Positions 1-10,895 of a DNA stretch of 64,000 bases are shown piece after piece. The notes beneath the pieces were generated by a model that saw only the letters and a list, made by a program, of their open reading frames with translations, searched no databases and had not been told where the DNA came from. This stretch comes from Euphorbia lathyris (lineage: Eukaryota; Streptophyta; Magnoliopsida; Malpighiales; Euphorbiaceae): assembly GCF_963576675.1 (NCBI RefSeq), contig NC_088913.1:87233001-87297000 (forward strand), read 5' to 3'. How positions within the stretch are numbered: the stretch's first letter is position 1; every line of letters begins with the position of its first letter. The translations under genes were made by a program, and so were the position numbers.

Positions 1-2
1 AC

Positions 3-1412
3 TACCTAGAGACCACAGTCAAGGGTCAAAAGATAGTGATAACCCCTGAATATCTAGCCACATTGCTAGAGATACCAAATACAGGGATTCAGTTCAGGAC
101 AACAAAGGAGCCGATACCAAAAGCCATCGCAGAAAAGATGAAGGGGTTCTGTAAACCCAGAAACTACAAGGGAGAAGTACCCAGCACCTGCATGGGCAAA
201 AATCAGAAGATGGCCCACTTCTTGCTGACCAACTTTATCTTCCCTAAACTCAGCTCTCCCTCATCTGCCTCTAACTTTGAACAGTGTTTCATCTGGCATA
301 TGCTGACCAGCACTCCATTCAATCTACCTGTATTTCTGGTAGGAGCCTTTCAACGAAGTGGAAGGAAGCTCCGTTTAGGTTCTCTCATCACCCGGATAAT
401 ACAAGACCAGAACATAGAAACTGTTGATGAAATAAGTTCAACAGGAACTGCTATCACAGCACGTCTGCTGAATGGACTATCACACAGCCAACCCCTGAAA
501 GGGTATGATGAGAATGAAACCTCTGAGGAGGAGGATCCTATGGCTGAGGGTGAGCAACCCATTGGAGAAATGGAAAATCTGACAAACCTGGATGCCATTA
601 TAGATGATGTTATGGCTGAAGCTGCACACACTGCTGAGGGTACAGAACCAACCAATGAACCTTAAACTGAGAATCCTTCTACTGTGCCATCTGAGATTGC
701 TGAAGCTGAGAGGAAGAAGAAAAAGGGAGCCTGCTCGAAGGATATTCGTACTGTCCCGAGAAAGGTAAGGCTGATGGAAAGAAACAAGAGGAAAGCTGAT
801 CAGGACCCAGCTGAGTCAGCTGAGAAGAAACTGAGAACAGAAGCAGAATCTGTTATTGAGCCCCACATTACCCAAGAGGGGTCTCCACAAAAACAAGCCT
901 CTATTCCTCCAAGTGAGAAACAAGCCAAAACCCCTGCGAGTCCAAAAGAAGCTCCACTCCCACCTCAAGCTCAAAGCAACTCAGCACCTGAGGTCAACAT
1001 GCCTTGTAGTCCTGTCACTACACAAGGCACTCAGTGTGAGCCCACTCCTGCCAAATATGCACATCTAGGTGCCACTGAGTCAGGACGGCGTGTCATTGCC
1101 TCAGCTAACACTCAGCTTCAAAAACAAGCCCATCCTCCACCAACTCATGCTCAGTCCTCTCATCCACCTGTCACTCACCATATTTTGTGTGAAATCCATG
1201 ATTTGATCAATCACTTCTCCTCTGTCCAGCCGCAGCCACCACCACATGCTCAACTGACCAAAATGACCGAACTCATGCTGACTATGGTCAGTCACATGAA
1301 TTCCTTGGAGGGTCAAATACGTGTGCTGCAGGATCAGGCCAATTCTCCTGCCCCTACCGTTGATTTGCCTACTGCTGATGCTGGCAAAACGGGGGAGAAA
1401 AGTGGCAACTAA
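3..1412 (+). pseudogene. Sirevirus A extra 3' ORF, partial, one in-frame stop
   Basis: This frame matches the middle and end of the extra 3' ORFs in the other two Sireviruses here (17720-20625 minus, 30796-33594 plus). It has the same block running from a Y-L-E-T-T-V segment through 'FEQCFIWH' and 'LRLGSLI' into a Lys/Glu/Ser/Pro-rich tail that ends in a D-x-G-K-T-G motif. It is open from base 3 to a TAA at 663-665, and the same frame resumes to 1412, so a single stop breaks it. The tail is several hundred residues shorter than in the other copies. I see no signal peptide or membrane segment, so an envelope role is not supported. The globular part resembles the domain databases call 'putative plant transposon protein'; that match is from memory. 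Confidence 0.75.
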
Positions 1413-1846
1413 GGAGAAGGAACTCTAAGTGAAAGAAACTAGAGACTCTAAGTGAAAGAAACTAGAGTGTTAGAAGTTAGGAAGAAGAAGTTTATTTTGT
1501 TATTTCGTTATCTTGTTTTGTAATGTTTTTCTTGTTTGTTGTTTTGTTAAACAATATGCCTAACTTCTGAAATACTTGCATTCGAATTTAAATTATTGAT
1601 TATTCATCCATCAAATGCCAAGTATTATATAAATGCATGCTGCATATAAATGTTTGAACTTGTCAAATATAAACCATTGAACAAATGATTCACTCAGCGC
1701 TCCATCACTATACATCACTTCCGCTGAATACCGAGTAAAATAGAATATGACCCATAAGCTGACCTATAACTGAAAACTGATCTTAGGCTTATTCAGCTAA
1801 ACCTTAGAATGTTTAGAATAAAACTAAGTCAGTAGTTCTGTCCTCA

Positions 1847-1943
1847 TGGGGGAGTTCACTTAATTGAAAAGGTCAACTATCATGGGGGAGCACATACTGA
1901 GTTCCTTGCTGATTAGTTTTGCCAACATCAAAATGGGGGAGTT
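1847..1943 (+). other. Multiplied polypurine tracts of Sirevirus A
   Basis: Three purine tracts of the form ATGGGGGAG occur near 1848, 1883 and 1933. The last (AAAATGGGGGAGTT, 1930-1943) abuts the 3' LTR and is the plus-strand primer site. Tandem multiplication of the PPT is a described Sirevirus trait. The same arrangement recurs at 34265-34366. Confidence 0.8.
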
Positions 1944-2041
1944 TGTTGAAACACCTTTCCACAAGATTTTGATTTGATAAAACTAATATGTAATTTGAAT
2001 GATGTTATTGAATTAAAATCTCATTAATATTAATTATGAAT

Positions 2042-2075
<34 letters not shown>

Positions 2076-2395
2076 GCTTGCTTAAAATAACTCAGTAAAT
2101 AATCTGTACAAGCTGAAGCTGGGTAATCTGAGTGCTGAGTTGGAAACTGACTTAAGTGTTACTTCCCAACTCACAACTAAAACAGCTCTAGTCAGCATCT
2201 GATTAAAGCTGTCTCACACCACACTCAGCCTTGCTGACCGGAAACTAAGTTAAGTTATCAAACATTCAATTAAGTCAGTAATATTAAGCAAAAAAGTTAT
2301 ATTAGTTCCTAACCCCCCCTGGAACTAATCCTATCACGTTACACGGGACCAACAACCCCTTGGAACTAATCATATCACGTTACATGGGACCAACA
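1944..2395 (+). repeat. 3' LTR of Sirevirus A, internally replaced
   Basis: The LTR starts TGTTGAAACACC and ends GGGACCAACA, like the other Sirevirus LTRs here, but is only about 450 bp instead of 1345-1399 bp. The first ~45 bp and the last ~320 bp are LTR sequence. The middle is lost and replaced by foreign filler plus a (GT)n run (1991-2074). The terminal ~41 bp, including GGGACCAACA, is present twice in tandem, ending at 2354 and 2395. Confidence 0.8.
1991..2074. repeat. Filler patch copied from local repeat, plus (GT)n
   Basis: Bases 1991-2046 are identical over 56 bp to 6552-6607 in the duplicated host block, and nearly identical to the copy near 36318. A GT microsatellite (about 2044-2074) follows directly, and then Sirevirus LTR sequence resumes. 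This looks like a repair scar inside the LTR. Confidence 0.75.
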
Positions 2396-5300
2396 GCAAC
2401 AAGTCAACAGGCTAACTTGTTACAGGAAGGGACTGCAATAGGCTTAATTTCATAATCTCCTTATAATATTGAAGGAGGAGAATATAAGGATATGTTTGAA
2501 AGAGGAATGAGTCAATTTATACAAAAGGAAATGCAAAGGTACTTCGCCAAAGGGAAGATGGAAGGAGATTTTACTGCATTTGCCAATGAATGTAGTGGTA
2601 ATGATCGTTTTCTCGCTCTTACTTCTGCCATTAAATTGTTGACTGTTGATAATATGTGGATCATTGATTCTGGAGCCAGTACACACATATGTCATGAAAT
2701 GTCATTTTTCACTTCACTATGTAAAATTGATCATCCTAGGGTGGTGGTCCTGCCTGATGGATCCAAACAAGTTATTACTCATGTTGGATCAGTGCTGGTT
2801 ACTCCAAAATTGTTGTTGAAGAATGTCCTGTTTGTTCCAACTTTCAAATACAGCTTAATGTCTGTTGGGAGGCTGCTTATGGATAATGAGGTGAGCATTC
2901 AATTTTCTATTACACACTATGTATTACATGACCTGGCCTCTAAGGCAGAGATTGCTCGAGGAGCATTGATGGATGGTTTGTATCAATTGAAACAAATGAA
3001 GGTTAGCATAGCCACGACATCACTTTCAGCTTGTTCTACAGTTCACAGTTCATCTGTTGCGTTATCTGGTATGATATCTCCTGATATGCTTTGGCACATT
3101 AGATTAGGTCATGTCTCTTCGCATAAGTTGTTGCACATGCCTGATCTGAATTGTAAAGTTGATGATGTAGCATGTGAAGTGTGTCACAAAGCTAAACAAC
3201 ATAGAATTAGTTTTGGTCTTAGTGCTATTAAAACTACCAGAATTTTTGAGTTAATTCACACTGATGTATGGGGTCCCTAAAGACAAGTTTATTTATCAGG
3301 AGCATAGTATATGCTTACAGTAGTTGATGATTTTTCCATAATTACATGGACCTATTTGTTCCAGACAAAAGATCAGGTAGCAACTTTGTTAAGCAATTTT
3401 ATCAATATGGCACATACAAAGTTTAAGGCAAAAATTAAAGTTCTTCGCACGGATAATGGAACAGAGTTCATTAGCGCTAAAACATAAGATATTTTGCACA
3501 ATTTTGGCATCATACATCAGAAAACATGCAGTACACACCACAGCAAAATGGTGTTGTTGAACGAAGACATAGATTTTTAGCTAAAACTGTAAGAGCATTG
3601 TTATTCCAAGCTAATCTTTCCAATAAGTTTTGGGGAGAGGCCATGCTACATGCCACTTTTCTAATCAATTTGTTGCCTACTAAGGTACTTAATTGGCAGA
3701 GTCCACATGAAGTATCTATGGTAAGTCACATGTGTTATCAGTGTTGAAGTGCTTTGGTTGCCTTTGTTTTGTGACTGATATTTCTCCACAGAAAGATAAG
3801 TTTTCTCCAAGTGCATTCAAGGGTATTTACTTAGGCAACGCTGCAGGACAAAATGGTAGTAAAGTGTACAACTTCCTTACTCACAAGGTTTGTGTTTCTA
3901 GGGACGTGCAGTTTTATGAACATATCTTCCCTGGTTATCCCAACCCTAAATCAGCTCCTAGCCTGACTGCAAACAGCTTGATCCTACCCAATCTTAGTTC
4001 TCATATAGAAAATTTTGACCTTTATCCTATCTCTCAATCTCATATTCCTGCTTCTTCTTCTAACACACCTACATCCCTTAATTCTCCTAATTCTCCTAAT
4101 TCTCAACCAACTACACCCATTTGTTCATCTAAACCATCAAGCCCTTCCATAAATCTTTTAAACAATACAACAGACTCCAATGCATCCCGGCCACCTATTG
4201 TTGAAAGAAACTCTACCAGAACTAGTAGACAACCTGAATGGCTTAATGATTTTGTGGTGAATGTGGTTGATGAGTATTCAATGTTGAGCAGTATTTCTCA
4301 AACAGCATTTTTGACCAATATTGTTAAAATTAAGGAACCAAGTAGCTTTGCTGAAGCAAACAAACAAGTTGAGTGGCAGGATGCTATGAAAAAAGAAATA
4401 GAAGCTTTAGAAAGCAATGGCACATGGGAACTCACTATATTACCAGATGGGAAACAAGCTATTACAAGAAAGTGGGTATTTCGTATCAAATACAATCCAG
4501 ATGGGACAGTTGAGAGATTCAAGGCAAGGTTGGTTGCAAGGGGGTATGACTAGAAGTATGGAGTGGACTATACTAAAAGCTTTTCTCCAGTTACTAAAAC
4601 AGTTACAGTGAGACTGTTTCTTGCTATAACTGCTGCTAAACAATGGCAAATACATCAAGTTGATGTAAATACTGCGTATCTTCACGGTTTTGTAGATGAA
4701 GACATATACATGGTTCCACCGGCTGGTTATGATAAAGCTAATCCAGGACAAGTTTGTAAACTTAGAAAATCCCTATATGGGCTGAAGCAAGCTGGGAGGC
4801 AGTGGTATAAAGAGTTTACACATTCTTTACTGCAGCTAGGTTTTCAGAAATCTATCAATGATTTTGTTTGTTTACTAGGGAATTGGATGGTCATTTTATG
4901 GTGATAGTCATTTATGTTGATGATATGCTGCTTACAGGGTCTTCTCTTCAGCAAATAGCAGATGTAAAGAGTGTATTGCATGAAGCTTACACCATCAAAT
5001 ACCTAGGTCTTGCTAAATATTTTCTGGTAGTAGAGTTACACAGGTCTGCAGAGGGGATTATGTTATCTCAATGCAAGTACATACATGACCTGCTTATTGA
5101 GGCTGGATAATTAGAAGCTAATTCAGTTTCCAGTCCCTTTCTAAGTGGAGTTCAGCTTGACAAAGAGGATCCAGAAGTAGTTCTCTTCAATCAACCTGAA
5201 AAGTACAGACAAGTGATTGGCAAATTGCTTTATCTTGGCTTCACCAGACCAGATATAGCATTCATCACCCAGTAGCTTAGTCAGTTTATACAGAAGCCAG

Positions 5301-5877
5301 CTGAGATTCATTGGAATTCTGCTTTACATGTACTGAAGTATTTGAAGGGTACTCGTACATATGGCTTATTTTACTCTTGTCACAATGATTATAAGTTGGT
5401 TGCCTATTGTGATTCTGATTGGGGCCGTTGTAAGAGCTCAAGGAAATTAGTTACAGGTTACTGCATTCTTTTTGGTTCCAGTCTAATCTCTTGGAAAGCA
5501 AAGAAACAGTCCACTGTAAGTAAATCATCAGCAGAGGCGGAATACCGATCTATGGCAACTCTGTTTATGAACTTAAGTGGTTGAGTTACGTGTTGCCTGA
5601 GTTTCTTGTCTCTGTTACTTTACCTATTTCATTATACTGTGATAATCAAGCTGCAATACATATTGCTGCTAATCCAGTTTTCCATGAGCAGGTCAAACAT
5701 ATTGATATTGACTGCCATATAGTCACAGAATGTGTGGTCAAAGGGTTCATTGTGACACCATATATTGCCACACAAAATCAATTGGCTGATTTGTTGACAA
5801 AGAATCTTACTAGTTCTCAAATGAAGACTTCATTGTTCAAGTTGGGATTGCTGCAATTGCTACCATCTCCAACTTGA
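2396..5877 (+). pseudogene. Copia B gag-pol remnant
   Basis: Order of domains: end of gag (about 2398-2640), protease with the DSGAST active site (about 2665), an integrase zinc-finger region (HIRLGH...C..C, about 3090-3200), the integrase core with the PQQNGVVERRHR stretch (about 3535), RT (QVDVNTAYLHG near 4660, YVDDML near 4915) and copia RNase H (SSAEAEYRSM near 5525, YCDNQAA near 5635). It is broken by stops and frameshifts near 2450, 3280, 3487, 3747, 4551, 4890, 5108, 5273 and 5583, so it cannot move on its own. The protein type is non-Sirevirus; I do not assign a lineage. Confidence 0.9.
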
Positions 5878-5885
5878 GGGGAGGC

Positions 5886-6063
5886 TATTAGAGATAATAG
5901 TTTGTTATTTTCTATTTTGTATTTTGCTATATCACTGCCAGCTCAGCAGTGTTTCTCTTTCTTCTTTTGTGTTGTTAGGGCTAGTGGCTATATATAGCCA
6001 TCCCTGTTTCATTTTCCAATTAATGAGAAATATCAGCTTCCACAACCTCTCTTTCTCTAAACA
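5886..6063 (+). repeat. Probable 3' LTR of copia B
   Basis: This 178-bp segment follows a purine tract and contains a TATA-like CTATATATAG (about 5989) and a CT-rich end closing in CTAAACA. The expected 5' TG is TA here. Boundaries are inferred because the 5' LTR is outside the window; the end could be a few bases further right. Confidence 0.55.
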
Positions 6064-6077
6064 ATTGCTCCAGTAAT

Positions 6078-7340
6078 TTTAATCATAATAATATTTTCTT
6101 CAATTAATTGTAGAATTCCAATAGTTGACTTGGAAGTTTAATTAATTCAGAAAAAAAACATTCCAAAAGTTTGCCTATAAGAAAGATTTTTGGCTCATTT
6201 GAAATAAAATAAAAAACCGTTAATCTGAAAATTTTCCTCTATGGCAATTTTTTTCATTCTCCCAATTTTTTTGTTTCCATTTGTTTGCTTTATTTCATGG
6301 TTTTCTCGTGATAATTTGGCACACGATTAGAATTTGACTCACACTTCTGTTATATCTTAGGAGAAGATTATCCATTCCAGCAAAATCTTTTTTAAGGAGA
6401 CTGGTGTCATCAAGCATCATAATCTTCTTTTTTTGTCCATCTAGTTTAGTCGAAGGTTTATTATATCCAGAGTGGCAGATCAGCAAATATTATTGATGTG
6501 TCAAAAAAAAAAAAAATCATTTTCTCTTTGGGAGTCCCTTAACAATATATATAATTTGAATGATGTTATTGAATTAAAATCTCATTAATATTAATTATGA
6601 ATTATGTAAAACATTAGCCTGAATAAGATTATTTCTTTTTTTAGGAAAAAAATAAGATTAATTCTTTATTAAGTGAATTAATATTAACAAAAACTATTTC
6701 AATAATCTTTTTATAAGAGTGATTTTTGGCTCATCGAAACAAATAGAAAGTTCATCTAAAAAATTAACTTGATGTCAAATTTGGTCAGTTTTTAGAATTT
6801 CTACTTCGATGCATTCGTCATATTTTCTGGTTTTCTAGTGATAATTCGATACACGTGGTTAGAGTTTAACTCACACTTCTTTTATATATTGGGAGATAAT
6901 TGTTGATTGCAAGAAAATTTGTCTTAAGAATACTGATCATATCGGACCTTAAATTCTTCTTCTATGGTTTATCGAGTTCATCCAAATGTTTATTATATCC
7001 AATTTGTTGTAATTTTATTATTTTCGTTTTTCAATTCTCTTCAATTAATTGTGGAATTCAATGTATTTGTTTAAGAAATTAAATTATAAAAATTATCATG
7101 AAAATTTGGCTCACGTAATAAAAATATTAAATTTGATAATGTTGATATTTATATATTTTATAAAAATATGACTATGAAACAATTGAATGAAATACACATC
7201 TATGTTAAATATATTTTATTAACTAAGACGAAGACTACAAGCATTATATATATTGTAGAAACACAAAACCCTAATTAAACTACAAAATAGCTAATTATTT
7301 ATTATTTTTGAAAAATTAATTGTCAGGGATTATTATAAGA
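6078..7340. repeat. Host duplicated block, left copy
   Basis: This non-coding AT-rich sequence is highly similar to 35816-37130 (right copy). Inside it are two diverged tandem monomers of about 500-800 bp (6078-6540 and 6541-7340) that share motifs such as GTTTTCTAGTGATAATT and ACTCACACTTCTTTTATAT. A third, diverged monomer is at 12300-12556 and continues after Sirevirus C at 35712. I see no gene in it. Confidence 0.75.
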
Positions 7341-7841
7341 TTTATATGGTTGAGCCTTAACTATTAGCTTGAGCTTTTGGTTAAATCGGTTATGTTATAC
7401 ACGCTGCAAGCCCAGGGGCATTTACGGGTGGAGTTGTGTCAGATATTAATATAAGATATATGACTGAGTCGTTGATTAAACTGGTTTCATGAGGGCTCGA
7501 GTCCTAGCGATCTCATTAATAGAGTACACTTGCTTGTTCGTGAATTGAGATGCTACAATATGCCATGGATCGAGCCTTTGAGATAATTTTCAAGAAAGCA
7601 TCTTCATTCCTGCATTCTACATGCATTTGTTAATTAGTCATTTGTTGGCATATAATAGTTCTTGAATCCATTTTATGTTGTCTATCAGAGCTCCTTTTAA
7701 TCCAAATTTGTATTTATTTTATTATTTACAATTTTTAGTTTAATAATATCATTAATGAGGGGAAAATTTATTATAAACACTTGAAACAATTTAATAAGAA
7801 TTTTTTTTAATAATTTTAAACATTTGAATGCAATGATTTTT
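7341..7841. repeat. Retroelement-like intergenic repeat; otherwise empty
   Basis: About 7350-7530 matches 37150-37320. The right copy has a second related stretch containing an initiator-Met-tRNA PBS-like word (GATATCAAAGCC, about 37478), so this may be a decayed small LTR element. The rest up to the MULE is AT-rich with no coding signal. A 9-bp ATGATTTTT at 7833-7841 is the target duplication of the next element. Confidence 0.4.
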
Positions 7842-9398
7842 GGGATAAGTACAAAAAAAATGCTTGTGGTATACCGATTTTGCGAACTAGAACCTGTGGT
7901 TTTTTTTTTACAAACTCAGGTATGTGCTACACGCCGTTAGCAAACAGAGGCAAAATTGACTAACGGTGTTAAAATTCAAAGAGAAAAGAGTAAATTTGGT
8001 CCTTATATTTATTTATTTTATAAATTAACACCCTTAATTATCTAATTATCACAAATAAACCCCAAAATCAAAAATAAATATAAAAAATACCTCCTTCCTC
8101 TCTAAATTAAAACAAGGAAAAGAAGACCCAATTTATTACACCATGCATTCGCTTTCAATTTCTTCACCCATTTCCCTGACTCACTCTTACATTCATGTGT
8201 TAGTGTTTCCTTATTTCTCTTCTCTTCTCTCTCTAAATTTACCATTCATAGTCTGCCATTGTTGAATCTCCAGTTTCAGGAAGGAAAGTTGCAGAATGGA
8301 GGCCATGTGTGTGAATGAGTGAGTGAGTGAGGTTTGGAGGCCATTCTTTTTCAGTCTCAAATTGAGTGAGAATGATTGAAATTAGCGCCATCTGTTTACA
8401 TTGCGTGTATGTAATGGCAGATGTGGTGGTTTTATCTGTGGTGGTTTTTGGTTGTTAAATAAAAGAAAGCAAGTTGGATTGGCACGAGCATTAGGGAGGA
8501 ACCCGACATCTGGGTCTCCCTGATTTTCTCGAACCCGACATTTCTTGGCCCGAATCTCCTCACCGGGTCCCCGAATTTCACTCCGTCTCCGCCCTTCTTA
8601 TCCTCGAGATCCTCCCCGTCGTTAAGTTTTCCGACCTCGTCGACCCGCCTGAGAGCTGCGCTGTCTGTTTGTATGAGTTTGAAGATGAAGATGAGATCAG
8701 ACAACTCACTAATTGCCGACATATCTTTCACCGGAGTTGCTTAGACCGGTGGGTCGATTATGATCAGAAAACATGCCCGCTTTGCCGGACGACGGTGATT
8801 CCAGATGATATGCAGGATACTTTTAATGAGAGATTATGGGCTGCTGCTGGTATTCCTGAATTTTATGAGGATTATTCCCAAATTGCAGACTTGTAAGATC
8901 AATTTCTTAGATTTATTTAAAAATCTATTCTTTTTTTTGGGGAAGAAAAGGTTTAATCTTTACTCTTTTCGAGGGGATTAATGTTTGTACATATACAAAA
9001 GATGATAAAAGTTAGATGATTTTGTATAGATTTTGTTTTTCTTAGTTTATGATTTTGGTGGGTAAATCTAAAAAGGGGTTATAATAAATGTAGTTGCTTT
9101 TTGCATCAATTTTTGGGTAATTTTAATTTAGAGAGGAAGAAGAATGAAGTATTTTTTATATTTATTTTTGATTTTGGAGTTTATTTGTGATAATTAGATA
9201 ATTAGGGGTGTTAATTTATAAAATAAATAAGTATAAGGACCAAATTAACTCTTTTCTCTTTGAATTTTAACACTGTTAGTCAATTTTGCCTCTGTTTGCT
9301 AACGGCATGTAGCACAGACCTGAGTTTGTAAAAAAAAAAACCACAGGTCCCAGTTCACAAAACCGGTATACCACAGACATTTTTTTTGTACTTATCCC
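7842..9398. mobile_element. Pack-MULE carrying a RING-H2 gene fragment
   Basis: Long terminal inverted repeats of about 265-275 bp (7842-8106 and about 9124-9398) start with GGGATAAGTAC and enclose non-TIR sequence. A perfect 9-bp duplication ATGATTTTT flanks the element (7833-7841 and 9399-9407), which is the Mutator superfamily hallmark. It encodes no transposase. The cargo at 8504-8896 is a host coding fragment. About 8107-8490 is CT-rich sequence of unknown origin with no clear frame. The TIRs resemble the left end of the element at 37627-38071. Confidence 0.92.
8504..8896 (+). pseudogene. BRH1-like RING-H2 ubiquitin-ligase fragment captured by MULE
   Basis: The frame is open for 130 codons and ends in TAA. 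It matches the C-terminal three quarters of the brassinosteroid-responsive RING-H2 family: an 'LGLPDFLEPDISWPE' segment, a 'SVSALLI' segment, then the RING. The RING reads C-x2-C-x14-C-x-H-x2-H-x2-C-x10-C-x2-C, so all eight zinc ligands are intact, and it is followed by the 'ERLWAAAGIPEFYEDY' tail. The hydrophobic N-terminal part (about 40 residues with the ATG) is missing, and a TAG at 8492-8494 closes the frame upstream. Family members are E3 ligases that bind an E2 through the RING. The open frame suggests recent capture or use from a new start; an in-frame Met start before the RING is not evident. It could be transcribed but is best treated as a gene fragment. Confidence 0.8.
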
Positions 9399-9735
9399 AT
9401 GATTTTTTATCATTTATAAACATATTAACGAGAAGATTTTAAATCATTATAAATATTTTAATTTAATTAGAATATTTTCTTATCACCGATAAATATTTTA
9501 ATAGGGATAAAATTATTATCATTGTAAGTTTATAACGAGATAATCTTTATCATCGTCAATACTTTTAGTAAGGGACCCCAATAATGAAGGGTGCCATTAA
9601 GAACGCTTTAGCGAAGATATTTGAGTTTTTAATGAGAATATCTCCCGGTCTAAACAGATCTAACCAAGTGGATTCAAAAAAAAAAAAAAAACAAACTTAA
9701 CTTATATGACTCGGCTTCTTAAAAATAAAAAAAAA
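8897..9735. other. MULE right arm and AT-rich spacer
   Basis: This is the 3' flank of the RING fragment, then the right MULE TIR (to 9398) and TSD, then AT-rich DNA with an A-run near 9680. I see no gene. Confidence 0.6.
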
Positions 9736-9953
9736 TAAGATTCCGTTTATTTTACCAGTTGTTTGTTGTTGCTATTTGTTGGTTTGTTGTTTGTTGTTTG
9801 CTGTTTGAAAAGACTAATTTTCTGCTTTTATAAAAAATAACTTTTCATTTACAAAATGCATACAGGAGTTGTCTAACCAAACACCTGAAACTCTTCTTTT
9901 CAAAGTGAAAACCTAAACATAAGGTGAAAAAGCAACAACCAAACACCCCCTAA
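9736..9953. repeat. hAT-like MITE copy 1
   Basis: The ends are of the type CCGTTTATTTTACC... and ...CAACCAAACACCCCCT, with TTGTTGTTTGC-type repeats on one side and a GTGAAAA-rich other side. It shares its structure with 41359-41661 and 42008-42179. The TSD is not resolved. Confidence 0.55.
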
Positions 9954-10137
9954 ATTAAGAAAAAAAAAATTACATTTTTAGTTAATTAATAATTCAATTC
10001 GTTTACTTTAATTATGGAACTTTGCAATTAGTTAAAAACTAATCATACTACTAACTTATAACAACAATAGGGGCAACTATTCATCTTTTATGAATTAAGT
10101 TAAAACTATATTTACAACCTTAAATTGTTACTCACAA

Positions 10138-10261
10138 AAGTATATATACTAGATCAAATATCTCCTCTATAAGCATCCATTCAAAACATAATTAGAAACA
10201 AAAAAAGCAAAAATTTAGTTGATCTATAAATTAATCATCTTTTTCACAAATATCTTGATTA
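10138..10261 (+). promoter_or_regulatory. Promoter and 5' leader of Cys-rich peptide gene 1
   Basis: CTATAAG at 10167-10173 is the likely TATA box. It is followed by CATTCAAAA and an A-rich leader that aligns with the corresponding stretch before the third family copy (50219-50347). The block around 10040-10110 also aligns with 40700-40760, the intact part of the promoter of the dead copy. Confidence 0.55.
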
Positions 10262-10567
10262 ATGGCGAATAAAGGAGTTATTATCATAATTGATATTGCG
10301 GTATTTGTAAGCATGAATAAGAATATCGCGAAGGCATGGGAATGGTCATGGGAAGAAAGTAGAGCTATTGAGCGACTAGACATGGCTTGTTTTGATGTAT
10401 GCGTCCAAACATGTCATAATACTAAAGCTACTGGGAATTTGTGCAGTAAAAAATGCAAAAACCGTTGTGTACTACGAAAAGTTTTAGGCATATTAACGGC
10501 AGTTTTAAGCGTATCAGCAAAATTGGGGATCAGTTGCCGATATATTAATTTGTATGAAAATAGTTGA
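10262..10567 (+). CDS. Small secreted cysteine-rich peptide 1
   Basis: The protein has 101 residues. Residues 1-25 look like a signal peptide (hydrophobic run VIIIIDIAVFV, probable cleavage after AKA), although an Asp sits in the core and the block is weaker than in the paralogue. The mature part starts with a Trp-rich WEWSW. It then has six cysteines at 43, 47, 51, 61, 65 and 69: C-X3-C-X3-C-X9-C-X3-C-X3-C. The tail is basic to hydrophobic with one extra Cys at 93. The ATG is the first in a leader with a TATA about 90 bp upstream, and no intron is needed. The Cys spacing equals that of the protein at 50348-50743, and a broken third copy lies at 41663-41797. Two CX3C helices point to a helical-hairpin or thionin-like fold, possibly antimicrobial or signalling; that is inference. 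I do not recognise a named family. Confidence 0.65.
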   Translation: MANKGVIIIIDIAVFVSMNKNIAKAWEWSWEESRAIERLDMACFDVCVQTCHNTKATGNLCSKKCKNRCVLRKVLGILTAVLSVSAKLGISCRYINLYENS

Positions 10568-10689
10568 TTCTTTTATATTTGTGTTGTATGGTTGAACTAG
10601 AAATAGTATCAAATAAGAATCATATTTCCAAAAATACGAGAATCATTGATTTACATCTCCTAATAAAATAATTTTAATTGGTTTTCTCT

Positions 10690-10845
10690 AAATTGGTTTT
10701 CTCTATTTCTCTTCCTGATTCTCTGTTATTTTTGCTTTCTGAAGATATGGTGGGAGTTAGCTTTCCTAAGCTAATCCCGGTTAATTTGTTGTGGTGTTTG
10801 TTTTGTTTTACTTTCTTTTCCTTAGAAAAAAAAAGTATTATAGTA
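10690..10845 (+). mobile_element. L1 LINE 3'-end scrap
   Basis: It encodes the same terminal segment (G-V-S-F-P-[KR]-L-I-P) as the L1 at 47450-49216 and has the same GTTTTGTTTTACTTTC-type 3' UTR ending in an A-run. Only about 150 bp of the 3' end was inserted. Confidence 0.6.
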
Positions 10846-10895
10846 TTAACTACGGGTCTGACTGGGCGGTACGGGTACTCATATGCCTTAACAGG

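Larger units (their letters stand above)
1..2395 (+). mobile_element. Sirevirus A (Ty1/copia), 3' end only
   Basis: This is the 3' part of a Sirevirus: the end of the extra 3' ORF, a spacer with repeated polypurine tracts, and a rearranged 3' LTR ending in CCAACA. Gag and pol lie left of the window. The reading frame beyond the LTR (from about 2398) continues as another copia element's gag region, so A appears to be inserted in copia B. The TSD cannot be confirmed because the left end is outside; the five bases after the LTR are GCAAC. Confidence 0.85.
2396..6063 (+). mobile_element. Copia element B, decayed, 5' part outside window
   Basis: This Ty1/copia element is of a different lineage from the Sireviruses. 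It retains the end of gag, protease, integrase, reverse transcriptase, RNase H, a polypurine tract (TTGAGGGGAGG, about 5875) and a short 3' LTR. Its 5' LTR and most of gag lie left of Sirevirus A, which is inserted into its gag. The right end joins host block L at a place that corresponds to continuous sequence in block R (about 35816-35855). Confidence 0.8.

Noticed and set aside
8481..8488. GGCACGAG, identical to a classic cDNA cloning adaptor, just before the RING fragment
   Set aside because: The sequence runs continuously between two matching TIRs with a genomic 9-bp TSD, so an eight-base match is chance.
8432..8731. Minus-strand open frame over the RING fragment
   Set aside because: It is the antisense shadow of the real coding frame.
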